From Nevskia ramosa DSM 11499 (GTDB taxonomy: Bacteria > Pseudomonadota > Gammaproteobacteria > Nevskiales > Nevskiaceae), in contig NZ_ATVI01000001.1 in assembly GCF_000420645.1 (NCBI RefSeq), positions 1 to 64,000 on the forward strand: a stretch of DNA of 64,000 nucleotides, in the 5' to 3' direction. The notes beneath the pieces are model-generated. The model did no database searches, was not told where the DNA came from, and worked only from the letters and a program-made list of their open reading frames with translations. Both the position numbers and the translations under genes were made by a program. Shown one piece after another: positions 45,064-54,469 of this stretch (position 1 is the first letter of the stretch; the number at the start of each line of letters is the position of its first letter).

Positions 45064-46839
45064 TCAGTCGCCGTTGTTGGCGAGGAAGGCTTCCAGCGAT
45101 TTCACGGCCTGACGGTAGCCCCGATCGATGATCTCGTCGAGCCGCTTCCAGTCGAACAGGCCGATGCCCGACACCGGCATGCGCAGATAGAGATCGGCCT
45201 GCGCCGCGCGCGCCTTGATGCCGCTTTCGCTGGCCAGGGTGGCACTGCGGAACAGGATGTCGGCCAGGGTCAGCGGCGGGCCGATGCGGTTGCGGCGCAA
45301 CAGGGCTTCCGGATCAGGCCCTTCGATGCCCGGTGCGCTCAAGCCACCTTCGGTCGACACGTCGGAAGCGATGATCGGCCCACGACCCTCGGCGTGCATG
45401 ATGTCGGTCGGCAAGCTGTTGGCGATGGCGCCGTCGACCAGCAGATCGCCGTTCCAGACCACCGGCGGGGCGACCCCGGGCACCGCCATGCTGGTGCCGA
45501 TCCACAGGGACAGCGGCCCCTGGCGATGCACCACGGCCGTGCCTCGTGTCAGATTGGTGCTCACGCAAAAATAAGGGAGCGGCAGATCTTCGATCATCTG
45601 CTCGCCGAAGATCGTGCGCAGCCGCGTGCCGAAGCGTCGGCCGCGGATCAGCGACACGCGGGGAATCACGAAATCGTTCAGGAAGTTCTGCTGCACGAAG
45701 GTTTCGCTGGCGACCCGGCGCAGCTCGCGGCTATCGGCACCGCAGGCCAGCAGCCCGCCGAAGAAGGCACCCATGCTGGTACCACCCACGAGATCGATCG
45801 GACGCCCGAGTTCTTCCAGCGCCCGGATCAACCCGATGTGCGCGAAACCACGTGCGCCGCCGCCGCCCAGCACCAGGCCCAGCGCACGGCCGCTCAGCAG
45901 GCGCGCCAGGCGATCGTGATCGGCATCGACGGTGGGATGCACGTGGTGGTGGCTGTCGAGCGCGCAATTCGACGTCCAGTCGCGCAAGTTGGCCGCGGGT
46001 GCGTAGCCCTCGCGCAACATCACCAGTTCGATCGGCGTGCGCAGATGCAGACGCCTGAGCATCGCCGGTACGCGGCTGTCGATCGGCCTTGCATGTTCAT
46101 CGGCAACGATCAGCACCCGATCGGCCTGGCGCAGACAGCGCTCGCTCCAGGCCCGGCGCGCCGGATCGGCGCAATACAGCAGGCGCCGGCCGCTGGCTTC
46201 ATGCTGCGCCAGCCAGTCGATCAGCCGCGAATTGCCGAGGCTGTCGGTCACCGGCAGTTCGGAGGCGCCGGCACCCAGTTCGCCGTCGATGCGTACCGCA
46301 TCGAGCCGTTCGGGGATTTCGCCCTGACGGCGAAAGGCTCGCTCCAGCCGTTCGACGAAAGCGGCGATCGGCACTCCGGGCGTCGCCGGCACGATCGCCA
46401 GCGCCGGACGCGACGGCAAGCGGGCCATCGCCGCCGGCCGCAGGTTCTGGCGCATCCGGTGAATCAGTACCCGGGTGATTTCCAGCGCCGTCGCCGGATA
46501 GCGAACGATGAAATCCAGCAGCGCCTCGCGACCAATGCGCAGCAACAGGCTGTCGCGCAGCGCATAGACCTCGCCGCTTCGCGGTTCGTCGGCCATCACG
46601 CTGATCTCGCCGATCGGCTCCAGGCGCAGGATGTCGCCGGCCACAGAACCATCGGGCCGGAACGCGCGCAGGCGTCCGGTGACGACGATATACAGACAAT
46701 CGGCCGGCGCGCCGGCGGCGAACAGCGAATCTCCACCGGCAACCTGGACCTCGCTGCACAGCGCGGCGAGCTCGGCGAGCCCGCGGGCATCGAGGCTGGA
46801 GAACAGGCTGCACTGGGACAGAATGGCTGCAGCGTCCAT
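45064..46839 (-). CDS. Patatin-like phospholipase with cyclic nucleotide-binding domain
   Basis: 591 aa. The N-terminal cNMP-binding beta-roll (~10-130; GGDSLFAAGAPADCLYIVVTGRL, LEPIGEISVMADEPRSGEVYA) has the GE...R phosphate cassette in altered form. A middle region is P-loop-like but degenerate. The C-terminal patatin domain (~310-590) has oxyanion GGGGARGF, nucleophile Ser in GGTSMGAF and catalytic Asp in LVDGAIAN. The arrangement is that of neuropathy target esterase/NTE-type lysophospholipases. Start at 46839 has GAGG close by; an ATG at 46863 is also possible. Position near crp and a cyclase gene suggests cAMP control, but binding is not shown. Confidence 0.9.
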   Translation of the reverse strand: MDAAAILSQCSLFSSLDARGLAELAALCSEVQVAGGDSLFAAGAPADCLYIVVTGRLRAFRPDGSVAGDILRLEPIGEISVMADEPRSGEVYALRDSLLLRIGREALLDFIVRYPATALEITRVLIHRMRQNLRPAAMARLPSRPALAIVPATPGVPIAAFVERLERAFRRQGEIPERLDAVRIDGELGAGASELPVTDSLGNSRLIDWLAQHEASGRRLLYCADPARRAWSERCLRQADRVLIVADEHARPIDSRVPAMLRRLHLRTPIELVMLREGYAPAANLRDWTSNCALDSHHHVHPTVDADHDRLARLLSGRALGLVLGGGGARGFAHIGLIRALEELGRPIDLVGGTSMGAFFGGLLACGADSRELRRVASETFVQQNFLNDFVIPRVSLIRGRRFGTRLRTIFGEQMIEDLPLPYFCVSTNLTRGTAVVHRQGPLSLWIGTSMAVPGVAPPVVWNGDLLVDGAIANSLPTDIMHAEGRGPIIASDVSTEGGLSAPGIEGPDPEALLRRNRIGPPLTLADILFRSATLASESGIKARAAQADLYLRMPVSGIGLFDWKRLDEIIDRGYRQAVKSLEAFLANNGD

Positions 46840-46986
46840 GAAACCTCGATTCGAAAGACCCATCGCAAGCCTACCGCCGCAGCCTGTAAAAAGGCGGATC
46901 GCAGCGGAGCTTTCAACTCGCTTTCCGATCGGCGCAGTGGGTCTGCCGACGGCTAAGCTTGCGCACCCACTTTGACCAATTCCCGC

Positions 46987-47760
46987 ATGCACGATCCCGA
47001 TCGCTACCGCCCGACCGAACGCTTCGGCGACCGGGTCGACGACTATCGCCGCTACCGGCCGGGCTACCCGCCGGCGCTGACCCGCTGGCTGCTCGATGAA
47101 GCCGGGCTTGCGCCTGGTGACACAGTCGCCGACATCGGTTCCGGTACCGGCCTGCTGAGCCGGGATCTGCTGGCCGCCGGCCTGCAGGTGCAAGCCGTCG
47201 AGCCGAACATGGCAATGCGCGCAGCGGCGGAAGCCGAACTGGGATCGTTCTCCGGCTTCGCCAGCGTCGCTGGCACGGCAGAAGCGACCGGGCTGGAAAC
47301 TGCATCGGTGCGCCTGCTGACTGCGGCACAAGCCTTCCACTGGTTCGTGCCGCTCAAGGCCAGGGACGAGGCGCAACGGGTGCTGGCGCCGGGCGGCGCG
47401 GCAGCACTGATCTGGAACGTGCGCCGCCTCGATGGCGTGTTTGCGATCGCCTACGAGGATCTACTGATGCGTCGCTGCCCGGACTACGCCGCTGGACAGC
47501 CGCATCAGGCGTCGATCGGCGAGATCGGTGAGTTCTTTGGCGATGCGACGATTCGCGAAGCGCGCTTCGACTACGTCCAGCAGTTCGATTTCGACGGGCT
47601 CAAGGGCCGGCTGCTGTCCTCGTCGTATACGCCAAAGGCCGACGATCCGGCGCGCGAACCCTTGCTGACCGAGCTCAGAACGATCTTCGACGCTCACCAG
47701 CAGGACGGCAGCGTCGCGTTCGAATACGACTGCCGAGCCTATCTCGCGACGATGGCTTGA
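46987..47760 (+). CDS. Class I SAM-dependent methyltransferase
   Basis: 257 aa. Motif I VADIGSGTGLLSRDLLAAG (~45-63), acidic end of beta2 AVEPNMAM, motif post-I region RLLTAAQAFHWF and APGGAAALIWN. The last pair (AFHW, IWN) is typical of the Methyltransf_11/25 group including trans-aconitate methyltransferase-like and yeast Crg1-like small-molecule enzymes. Substrate unknown. An upstream TTG at 46972 is in frame; the ATG at 46987 is preferred. It is divergent from the patatin gene and convergent with crp (16 bp apart). Confidence 0.88.
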   Translation: MHDPDRYRPTERFGDRVDDYRRYRPGYPPALTRWLLDEAGLAPGDTVADIGSGTGLLSRDLLAAGLQVQAVEPNMAMRAAAEAELGSFSGFASVAGTAEATGLETASVRLLTAAQAFHWFVPLKARDEAQRVLAPGGAAALIWNVRRLDGVFAIAYEDLLMRRCPDYAAGQPHQASIGEIGEFFGDATIREARFDYVQQFDFDGLKGRLLSSSYTPKADDPAREPLLTELRTIFDAHQQDGSVAFEYDCRAYLATMA

Positions 47761-47776
47761 AGCTCGGCTCGGCGGG

Positions 47777-48418
47777 TCAGGCCGTTTTCTGCTTCGCGAG
47801 ACGTCCGGTCGACAGCACGATGATGCTGCGGCCCTGCGACTGCACCACGCCATCTTCCTCGAGCTTCTTCAGCACGCGGCCAGCCATTTCCCGCGAGCAG
47901 CCGACGATGCGGGCAATTTCCTGGCGGCTGATCTTGACCAGGATGCCGCGTGCATGAGCCTTGGCGTCGGGCTGGGTGGCCAGATCCATCAGGGTGCGGG
48001 CCAGACGGCCGGCGACATCGACGAAGGTCAGGTCGCGCAGACGGCCCGACGTATCGCGCAGGCGCGCCGCAAGCTGGCCAGCCAGTTCGAACATGATGTC
48101 CGGCTGTTCGCGCACGAACGTGCGGAACGCGGTGTAGCTGACTTCTGCCAGCAAGGTCGCGCTGCGGGTGCGAACGACGGCGGTACGCACCTGCTGGTCT
48201 TGGAACAGGCCCATCTCGCCAAAGAAATCGCCGGCATTCAGGTAGGCCAGCACCATCTCGCGGCCATCCTCGTCCTCGACCAGCACGCTGACCGAACCGG
48301 TGAGGATCAAAAATAGTGACTGTGGGTTGGCGCCGGCATGGACGATGGTGTGCTTCGGCGGATAGCTGCGCTTGTGCGCGGTGTTGATATAGGCCTGAAC
48401 GGCTGGTTTTTCGAGCAC
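47777..48418 (-). CDS. crp: Crp/Vfr/Clp-type global transcription regulator
   Basis: 213 aa. The cNMP-binding domain (~10-125) has the cassette FFGEMGLFQDQQVRTAVVRTR, keeping the Glu and the Arg-Thr that contact cyclic phosphate in Crp, though the surrounding sequence looks like Xanthomonas Clp, which answers cyclic-di-GMP. The HTH recognition helix is SRQEIARIVGCSREMAGRVLKKL, of E. coli Crp type, so TGTGA-N6-TCACA sites are expected. Start is GTG with GGGGGAAG upstream. It is divergent from osmC. In Pseudomonas the order is trpC-crp-osmC-speD; here trpC is 33 kb away. Confidence 0.94.
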   Translation of the reverse strand: MLEKPAVQAYINTAHKRSYPPKHTIVHAGANPQSLFLILTGSVSVLVEDEDGREMVLAYLNAGDFFGEMGLFQDQQVRTAVVRTRSATLLAEVSYTAFRTFVREQPDIMFELAGQLAARLRDTSGRLRDLTFVDVAGRLARTLMDLATQPDAKAHARGILVKISRQEIARIVGCSREMAGRVLKKLEEDGVVQSQGRSIIVLSTGRLAKQKTA

Positions 48419-48520
48419 GCGACTTCCCCCTGTTTGCCATCTGTTTCGCCGGTCGGATTCCTCGCGGCGTAAACTCCCCCGGCGAAAATATCACAGCCCC
48501 ATCAAACGCCGGAAAAGCCA

Positions 48521-48940
48521 ATGCAAGCAAGGGTTCAGTGGCACGAGAACGCCGTTTTCATCGCCGAAAGCGGTAGTGGTCACGCCATCGTCGTCGATGG
48601 TCCGGCCGAGATCGGCGGGCGCAATCTCGGCGTGCGGCCGATGGAGCTGATGCTGATGTCGGTGGGCTCCTGCTCGGCGGTCGACATCGTGCAGATCCTG
48701 AAAAAGGCACGCCAGCCGGTCAGCGGCTGCGAAGTGAAAGTGGACGGCGAACGCGCCGAAACCGATCCCAAGGTGTTCACCAAGATCCACCTGCATTTCA
48801 TCGTTTCGGGCATCGGCTTGTCGGACAACCACGTCAAGCGCGCGGTGCAGTTGTCAGCCGAAAAATACTGCTCCGCCTCGATCATGCTTTCCAAGGCTGC
48901 CGAGATCACCCACGGCTACGAGATCCACGACGAAGCCTGA
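48521..48940 (+). CDS. OsmC family peroxiredoxin-like protein
   Basis: 139 aa OsmC/Ohr-fold protein. The conserved pattern RPMELMLMSVGSCSAVDIVQILKKARQPVSGCEVKV holds the first active Cys (GSCSAVD), and KYCSASIMLSKAAEI the second. OsmC proteins reduce organic hydroperoxides with thiols. This member belongs to the YhfA-like branch that is always near crp in gammaproteobacteria. GGAAAAG precedes the ATG. crp is divergent with 102 bp between, where their promoters must lie. Confidence 0.93.
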   Translation: MQARVQWHENAVFIAESGSGHAIVVDGPAEIGGRNLGVRPMELMLMSVGSCSAVDIVQILKKARQPVSGCEVKVDGERAETDPKVFTKIHLHFIVSGIGLSDNHVKRAVQLSAEKYCSASIMLSKAAEITHGYEIHDEA

Positions 48941-49094
48941 TCCAGAGCCTCGTCGGGCTCGCTGCGCGGGGACTGTCATTCCCCGGTCATGAGACCTGAG
49001 GAAATTCGCCGGAAAATTTGATGGATAATGTCGGCCCTTCGCGGTTTGCGCGCAGGGTTTTGGTTTTCTGTTTGCCCTTACCGGGAGATGCACG

Positions 49095-49889
49095 TTGGCA
49101 AAGCCCACGAACAATCCGAAGCTCAAGCTGCTCGGGTTCAACAACCTGACGAAGTCGCTGAGCTTCAACATCTATGACATCTGCTATGCGCGCAATCAGC
49201 AGCAGCAGCAGGAGTACATCGAGTACATCGACGAGGCGTACAACGCCGAGCGTCTGACGGCGATCCTGACCGAGGTGGCGCACATCATCGGCGCCAACAT
49301 CCTCAACGTGGCGCGCCAGGATTACGATCCGCAGGGTGCCTCGGTGACGATGCTGATCTCCGAAGGCCACCTCGATGGCATGCCCGACCCGAGCCCGAGC
49401 AAGAACTCGGTGGTGACCCATCTCGACAAGAGCCACATCACCGTCCACACCTATCCGGAGAATCATCCGGATGCCGGCATCTCGACGTTCCGCGCCGACA
49501 TCGATGTCTCGACCTGCGGCAAGATTTCGCCGCTGAAGGCCTTGAACTATCTGATCAAGAGCTTCGAGAGCGACATCGTGGTGATGGATTACCGCGTCCG
49601 CGGCTTCACCCGCAACGTACGCGGCATGAAGCACTACATCGACCACACGATCGATTCGATCCAGAACTTCCTGTCGCGCGAAGTGAAGGACAAGTACGAC
49701 ATGGTCGACGTCAACGTCTATCAGGAGAACATCTTCCACACCAAGATGCGCCTGAAGCAGTTGAATCTCGACACCTATCTGTTCGGTGAAGGTTCGTCGG
49801 AACTGCCGCCGCGTGAAGCCAAGCGCATTCGCGAGCGGGTTGATCACGAGATCATGGAAATCTTCTACGGGCGCAACATCCAGCGCTGA
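49095..49889 (+). CDS. speD: S-adenosylmethionine decarboxylase proenzyme
   Basis: 264 aa pyruvoyl enzyme, E. coli-type class, making decarboxylated SAM for spermidine synthesis. The self-cleavage site is K112-S113 in [14 protein letters not shown]113 becoming the pyruvoyl group. Other blocks: [37 protein letters not shown] and [14 protein letters not shown]. The start is TTG at 49095 with GGGAG 7 nt upstream; the nearby ATG at 49088 is out of frame. A terminator follows. Confidence 0.97.
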   Translation: MAKPTNNPKLKLLGFNNLTKSLSFNIYDICYARNQQQQQEYIEYIDEAYNAERLTAILTEVAHIIGANILNVARQDYDPQGASVTMLISEGHLDGMPDPSPSKNSVVTHLDKSHITVHTYPENHPDAGISTFRADIDVSTCGKISPLKALNYLIKSFESDIVVMDYRVRGFTRNVRGMKHYIDHTIDSIQNFLSREVKDKYDMVDVNVYQENIFHTKMRLKQLNLDTYLFGEGSSELPPREAKRIRERVDHEIMEIFYGRNIQR

Positions 49890-49905
49890 GACAGCACGCG
49901 TACCC

Positions 49906-49931
49906 AAGCCCGCCGATGGCGGGCTTTTTTG
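49906..49931 (+). terminator. Rho-independent terminator of speD
   Basis: AAGCCCGCC-GAT-GGCGGGCTT followed by TTTTG; perfect 9-bp stem, 16 bp after the stop. Confidence 0.92.
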
Positions 49932-50031
49932 TTGCCTTCGATGCGAGAAGGACGACGTCGGGGCAAGTGGCTTGATCGGCCATGGCCCAGCACTCTCAAT
50001 GTACTGCGAAAAGCGCAGCAAACTGGTAAGA

Positions 50032-51411
50032 ATGCGAGGGTCGTCCCTCTATTCTCGAACCGCTGCCGATCGACCCGCCATCACGCTCTTGAAACCTGAC
50101 GTGAAATCCCTGCTCGGATCGATTGCTGCAGTTCTCCTCGGGCGCCGGCCGGAGATGCCGGTGATCCGCCCCGAATGGCAAGCCGAGTTCGATACCGACT
50201 GCAATCGAACCGCGGTTTCCAACATTCGCAAGCTGTTCTGGGCGGCCACCCTGCTGAATCTGGTAGCCCTGGTCACCTACGATCTGCCGCTTTACCGGCA
50301 CGGCCTGTTCGAGCAGTACCGGATGTATGGCGATCTGGTGGTCTGGCGGCTGGTGAACATCGTCATGCTCGGCACCTGGTTGGTCGCTGCGCACCGTCTC
50401 GGCAACAACCTGGCACCCGACACCGCGCGCCAGATGACCGTGATCGCGATTCCGCTCGCGCTGCTGTTCTGCATCTGGCACGCGCTGCTGAGCCAGACGC
50501 TGGCGATCGACGTGTCGATCTACGCGCTGGTGCTGCTGGTGATCGCCGGAATGATCGTCACGCCGAGCCGCACGAAACTGATCGCCTACCCGATCAGCTT
50601 CGGAATCCTGATCACCGGCATCGCGCTGATCAATCCGAATCCGCTGGTGTCGTACGCGGTCGGCGTCAATGCCTTCTGCCTGACGGCCTGCGCGATGGTG
50701 GCGGACGAAGTCTGGTACCGCGCCGCCGTCCGCAGTTTCGTGCTGCGCAAGACGCTGACCGAAGAACGCAGCCGCGCCGACGAGTTGCTGCGCAACATCC
50801 TGCCGGACGCGATTGCCGATCGTCTGAAGCGGGGCGAGAGTCACGTCGTCGAATTCCATGACGACGTCTCGGTCCTGTTCGCCGACGTTGTCGGCTTCAC
50901 GCAACTGGCCGCTGAGCTGCCGCCAAGTCGTTTGATCCAGCTGCTGGAAACGCTGTTCAAGGCGTTCGACGAAATTGCCGACGTGCACGGCGTCGAGAAG
51001 ATCAAGACCGTCGGCGATGCCTATATGGCGGCAGCCGGCGTACCGCACGCCGTGCCTGACCACGCCGAACGAGTCGCCCGCATGGCGCTGGCGATGCTCG
51101 CCACCTGCGACTCCCTGAGCCGCGAATCCGGCATGCCGCTGAACCTGCGCATCGGCATCGACGCCGGCCCGGCGATCAGCGGCGTGATCGCGCAGAAGAA
51201 ATTCGCCTACGACCTCTGGGGCGATACGGTGAATACCGCGAGCCGCATGGAAACCAGCGGCGCCGTCGGCCAGATTCATGTCACCGAAGCGTTCCGTCAG
51301 CGGCTTGGCGGCCATTTCGTGTTCGAACGGCGCGGCCATCTCGAACTCAAGGGCAAGGGACTGGTCCCGAGCCACTTGCTGATCAGCGAAGCGGAGGCCC
51401 GCGCGGCTTAG
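50032..51411 (+). CDS. Membrane-bound class III adenylate/guanylate cyclase
   Basis: About 459 aa. Six hydrophobic helices (~60-225) act as a membrane anchor, then a short signalling helix (LRKTLTEERSRADELLRNILPD) and a cyclase homology domain (~270-455). Metal-binding Asp residues are in VLFADVVGFT and KTVGDAYM, substrate-selecting Lys in EKIKTVG, and the transition-state Asn/Arg in WGDTVNTASRMET, so the domain should be active and adenylate-specific. It may supply cAMP to the Crp encoded 1.6 kb away. The start is uncertain (ATG 49999, ATG 50032, GTG 50101), none with a strong ribosome binding site. Its stop overlaps that of egtB tail to tail. Confidence 0.9.
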   Translation: MRGSSLYSRTAADRPAITLLKPDVKSLLGSIAAVLLGRRPEMPVIRPEWQAEFDTDCNRTAVSNIRKLFWAATLLNLVALVTYDLPLYRHGLFEQYRMYGDLVVWRLVNIVMLGTWLVAAHRLGNNLAPDTARQMTVIAIPLALLFCIWHALLSQTLAIDVSIYALVLLVIAGMIVTPSRTKLIAYPISFGILITGIALINPNPLVSYAVGVNAFCLTACAMVADEVWYRAAVRSFVLRKTLTEERSRADELLRNILPDAIADRLKRGESHVVEFHDDVSVLFADVVGFTQLAAELPPSRLIQLLETLFKAFDEIADVHGVEKIKTVGDAYMAAAGVPHAVPDHAERVARMALAMLATCDSLSRESGMPLNLRIGIDAGPAISGVIAQKKFAYDLWGDTVNTASRMETSGAVGQIHVTEAFRQRLGGHFVFERRGHLELKGKGLVPSHLLISEAEARAA

Positions 51412-52583
51412 ACGCTGCGCGCCAGCCGAATGCCGCTGAACTGCCAGCGCGTCGCCGGCGGAAAGAAATTGCGATAGCTGGTGCGCAGATGTCCTTGCGG
51501 CGTCGCGCAGGAACCTCCGCGCAGCACCATCTGGTTGATCATGAACTTGCCGTTGTATTCGCCGACCGCACCGGTCGCCGGCTGAAAACCGGGATACGGC
51601 AGATAGGCGCTGTGCGTCCATTGCCAGCGTTCGCCGGTCATCTGCGCGAACGCGGCACGATCGGCAGCTTGCGCGGCGATTTCCCATTCGGCTTCGGTCG
51701 GCAGGCGCGCCTCGGCCCAGCGGGCGTAGGCATCGGCCTCGTAATAGCTGACATGGCAGACCGGCGCCACTGCCGCACGCGGCTGGCGCCCGGCCAGCGT
51801 GTAGTAGCTGCCGTCATCGAACCAGTACAGCGGCGCCTGCCAGCCGCCAGCCTGCACCGCATCCCAGCCATCGGAAAGCCACAGTTCAGGCCGCGCGTAG
51901 CCGCCGTCGTCGATGAACGCCTGGTACTCGGCATTGCTGACCAGACGCGAGACCAGCGCGAAGGCTTCGGCGAACACCCGATGGCGCGGCCGTTCGTTGT
52001 CGAAGGCGAAGTCATCACCGGCGTGGCCGATCGCGTGCACATCGGCTGCGAAGCCGATCCATTGCAGCGGCACTTCGGTCGCGACCACCGCTTCGTTTCG
52101 ATAGACCGGATGCAGCGGATTACGAGACAGATGGTGCTTCAGATCGGTGAGGATCAGCTCCTGATGCTGCTGCTCGTGATGCAGGCCCAGTTCGATGCGA
52201 TCGAGCATTTCGGCATCAAGGCGGCCTTCGGTCAGCGCCGCCAGCAGACGCGCATCGACGGTGTTTCGATAGGCGATGACCTGATCCAGCGATGGCCGCG
52301 ACATCAGCCCGCGTTCAGCCCTCGGCGCGCGCGCACCGATGCCGACGTAGTAGGAATTGAACAGCTCGCGATACGCGGAATCGACTGGCTGATAGGCCGC
52401 GTCGACTGCCGAAAGCACGAAGGTTTCGAAGAACCAGGTGCTGTGCGCGAGATGCCACTTGACCGGGCTGGCATCGGGCATCGACTGCAGCTGGCAGTCC
52501 TCCGCGCTCAGGCCCTCGGCCAGCGCCAGGCTTTGCGCACGGATGCGCGCAAAGCGATCCGACAAGGCACGGCCACGATCCAC
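51408..52583 (-). CDS. egtB: Ergothioneine biosynthesis sulfoxide synthase EgtB
   Basis: 391 aa non-haem iron enzyme joining hercynine to a thiol donor (gamma-glutamylcysteine or cysteine) with O2. The N-terminal DinB-like domain carries the three iron histidines (WHLAHSTWFFE and HHEQQHQEL), and the C-terminal formylglycine-generating-enzyme fold runs ~170-390 (VSNAEYQAFIDDGGY, RLPTEAEWEIAA, VLRGGSCATPQGHLRTSYRNFF). Start is GTG at 52583, 3 bp after egtD. EgtA, EgtC and EgtE genes are not adjacent, so the thiol donor is open. Confidence 0.93.
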   Translation of the reverse strand: MDRGRALSDRFARIRAQSLALAEGLSAEDCQLQSMPDASPVKWHLAHSTWFFETFVLSAVDAAYQPVDSAYRELFNSYYVGIGARAPRAERGLMSRPSLDQVIAYRNTVDARLLAALTEGRLDAEMLDRIELGLHHEQQHQELILTDLKHHLSRNPLHPVYRNEAVVATEVPLQWIGFAADVHAIGHAGDDFAFDNERPRHRVFAEAFALVSRLVSNAEYQAFIDDGGYARPELWLSDGWDAVQAGGWQAPLYWFDDGSYYTLAGRQPRAAVAPVCHVSYYEADAYARWAEARLPTEAEWEIAAQAADRAAFAQMTGERWQWTHSAYLPYPGFQPATGAVGEYNGKFMINQMVLRGGSCATPQGHLRTSYRNFFPPATRWQFSGIRLARSV

Positions 52584-52586
52584 GAT

Positions 52587-53621
52587 TCAGGCGATCGCCA
52601 GGAATACTGCGAAGCGCCGCGCCGGGTCCTGCCAGACGCGGTGACTGCTGAAGCCGGCGGCATCGAGCAGCGCGCCGAAACGGGCTGGCGTGTACTTGTA
52701 CGAATACTCGGTGACGATGTGCTCGCCGGCCTCGAAATCACGTTCGGCAGGCAGCGGCTGGGTGAAACGCACGGTCTGTTGGGTGCTGGCGACGAGATGC
52801 ATCTCGATTCGCCTTTCCTCGGCGTTGAACCAGGCGCGATGCGCGAACGCGCGGGGATCGAAATCGGCACCGAGCACGCGATTGGCCACCCGCAGCACAT
52901 TGCGATTGAACGCCGCGGTGACGCCCAGCGCATCGTCATAGGCGGCTTCGAGCCGGCCGGCATCACGCTCGCAATCGACACCGATCAGCAGGCCGCCGAA
53001 GCCGCCGCCAAGCTGGCGCAGGGTTCTCAGCAAGGTGATTGCGCGCAGCGGCTCGAAATTGCCGATCGACGAGCCGGGGTAGAAGAACAGCGGCGGCTCC
53101 GGCACTTCATCGAGCACCGGGGCCAGCATCTGCGGGCGAGTGAGATCGGCAACCACGCCGATCGCATCGAGATCGGGATGCGCTTCGGCGATCCGCGCCA
53201 CCGCCGGCCGTAGCCAGGCATCGGCGATGTCGACACCGACATAGCGGCGTGGCGCCACCGCAGACAGCCAGTCGCGCGACTTCGCGGCATCGCCGGCACC
53301 GAGATCGACCCACTGGAAGCCATCCGGCAGCGCGCGGCTGATCTCCACTGCAATCGCTTCGCGCGCTTCGCTGAAGATCGAGGCTTCGATGCGCGTCGGG
53401 TGGTATTCGTCGAGCTGGCAGATGGCATCGAACAGCGCGCTGCCCTGGGCGTCGTAGAAGAACTTCGGATCGGTGCGCGCATCCGCCGCGAGCAGGCCGG
53501 CGAGCAGGCGCGCCGCGTCCTCGGCCAGGTTCTCGGTGTGCAGTTCGACGATACGCGTGGTGGCGCTTGGGGCGACGGCGAAAAAATCGTCGCGCAAGGC
53601 GGAAGCAGAAATTTTTGTCAC
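52587..53621 (-). CDS. egtD: L-histidine N-alpha-methyltransferase EgtD
   Basis: 344 aa SAM-dependent enzyme that trimethylates histidine to hercynine, first step of ergothioneine synthesis. Motif I is WVDLGAGDAAKSRDWL; the EgtD-specific blocks LPKFFYDAQGS-like (DPKFFYDAQGSALFDAIC), YHPTRIEASIF, FFYPGSSIGNFEP and the histidine-binding Tyr/Glu segment YDDALGVTAAFNRN are present. The start is probably GTG at 53621; the frame is open far upstream but only as a shadow of the coq7 and M28 region. Forms an egtD-egtB operon, possibly read through from coq7 (53 bp upstream). Confidence 0.92.
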   Translation of the reverse strand: MTKISASALRDDFFAVAPSATTRIVELHTENLAEDAARLLAGLLAADARTDPKFFYDAQGSALFDAICQLDEYHPTRIEASIFSEAREAIAVEISRALPDGFQWVDLGAGDAAKSRDWLSAVAPRRYVGVDIADAWLRPAVARIAEAHPDLDAIGVVADLTRPQMLAPVLDEVPEPPLFFYPGSSIGNFEPLRAITLLRTLRQLGGGFGGLLIGVDCERDAGRLEAAYDDALGVTAAFNRNVLRVANRVLGADFDPRAFAHRAWFNAEERRIEMHLVASTQQTVRFTQPLPAERDFEAGEHIVTEYSYKYTPARFGALLDAAGFSSHRVWQDPARRFAVFLAIA

Positions 53622-53674
53622 GTCGGGGCACTCATGGAGGCGACCCGAACTACGGGCCGACGCGGAAGGTGGAT

Positions 53675-54370
53675 TCAGACGCGATAGGCGCCGAACTTCA
53701 TGATCTGCGAGACGCCGGCCATGATCCGACGCACCGGCATCGGCACCGGCGCAGCGCCGGCCGCCGCCGCTTCTTCGCCGTGGCGCGTTTCGTCGGCGCG
53801 CATCGCTTCGACGATGGCCCGCGAGCGCCGATCTTGGCGCGGCAGCTTGCCGAGGTGCTCGTTGAGATGATCGACGACCTGGCGTTCGGTCTCCTCGACA
53901 AAACCCAGACTGGCCTTGTCGCCGACCAGCCCAGCAGCAGCGCCGATCGCGAACGATCCGGCATACCACAGCGGACTCAGCACGCTCGGCTGCTCGCCGA
54001 GTTCCCGCAAGCGGGCGTCGCACCACTGCAGGTGATTACGCTCCTCGGCGGCGGCGCGCAGCAGATGCTCGCGGACCTCGTGATCGCGCGCGACCAGCGC
54101 CTGGCCGTGATACAGCGCCTGGGCCGACACTTCGCCGGCATGGTTGACGCGCATCAAACCGGCCGCGTGCTTGCGCTCGCGCTCGTCGAGCGGCGCTTCG
54201 GCCACCCGCTCCGCGGGATAGCGGCTGGACATCGGCGCCGCCGGGCGCGCGGCAAACGGGCCTCTGGCCAGCAAGCCCAGTCCCTTGCCGACCTGCAGCA
54301 GCAGGCGATCGACGGGGGTGTAATCACGGTTCGCATCGGCGACCGGCTGCGTCGTAAAAGGCGTGGCCAT
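53675..54370 (-). CDS. coq7: 3-demethoxyubiquinol 3-hydroxylase Coq7
   Basis: 231 aa di-iron ferritin-like monooxygenase, penultimate step of ubiquinone synthesis. Iron ligands lie in LMRVNHAGEVSAQALYHGQ, EERNHLQWC, FVEETERQVVDHL and ADETRHGEEA. An N-terminal extension of ~50 residues (TPVDRLLLQVGKGL) is usual for the gammaproteobacterial type. GGAG is 9 nt before the ATG. In Pseudomonas and Xanthomonas coq7 is near speD and crp, as here. It is divergent from an M28 peptidase gene. Confidence 0.95.
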   Translation of the reverse strand: MATPFTTQPVADANRDYTPVDRLLLQVGKGLGLLARGPFAARPAAPMSSRYPAERVAEAPLDERERKHAAGLMRVNHAGEVSAQALYHGQALVARDHEVREHLLRAAAEERNHLQWCDARLRELGEQPSVLSPLWYAGSFAIGAAAGLVGDKASLGFVEETERQVVDHLNEHLGKLPRQDRRSRAIVEAMRADETRHGEEAAAAGAAPVPMPVRRIMAGVSQIMKFGAYRV

Positions 54371-54469
54371 TTGTGGCGCTCCAAGGTTTTTCCTATTCTG
54401 CTGGCGTTCCCTGCTACCCGCCACCCTGGCCTGGTAGCTCATCCGCCTGCACCTGCAACGGAATCCGTC

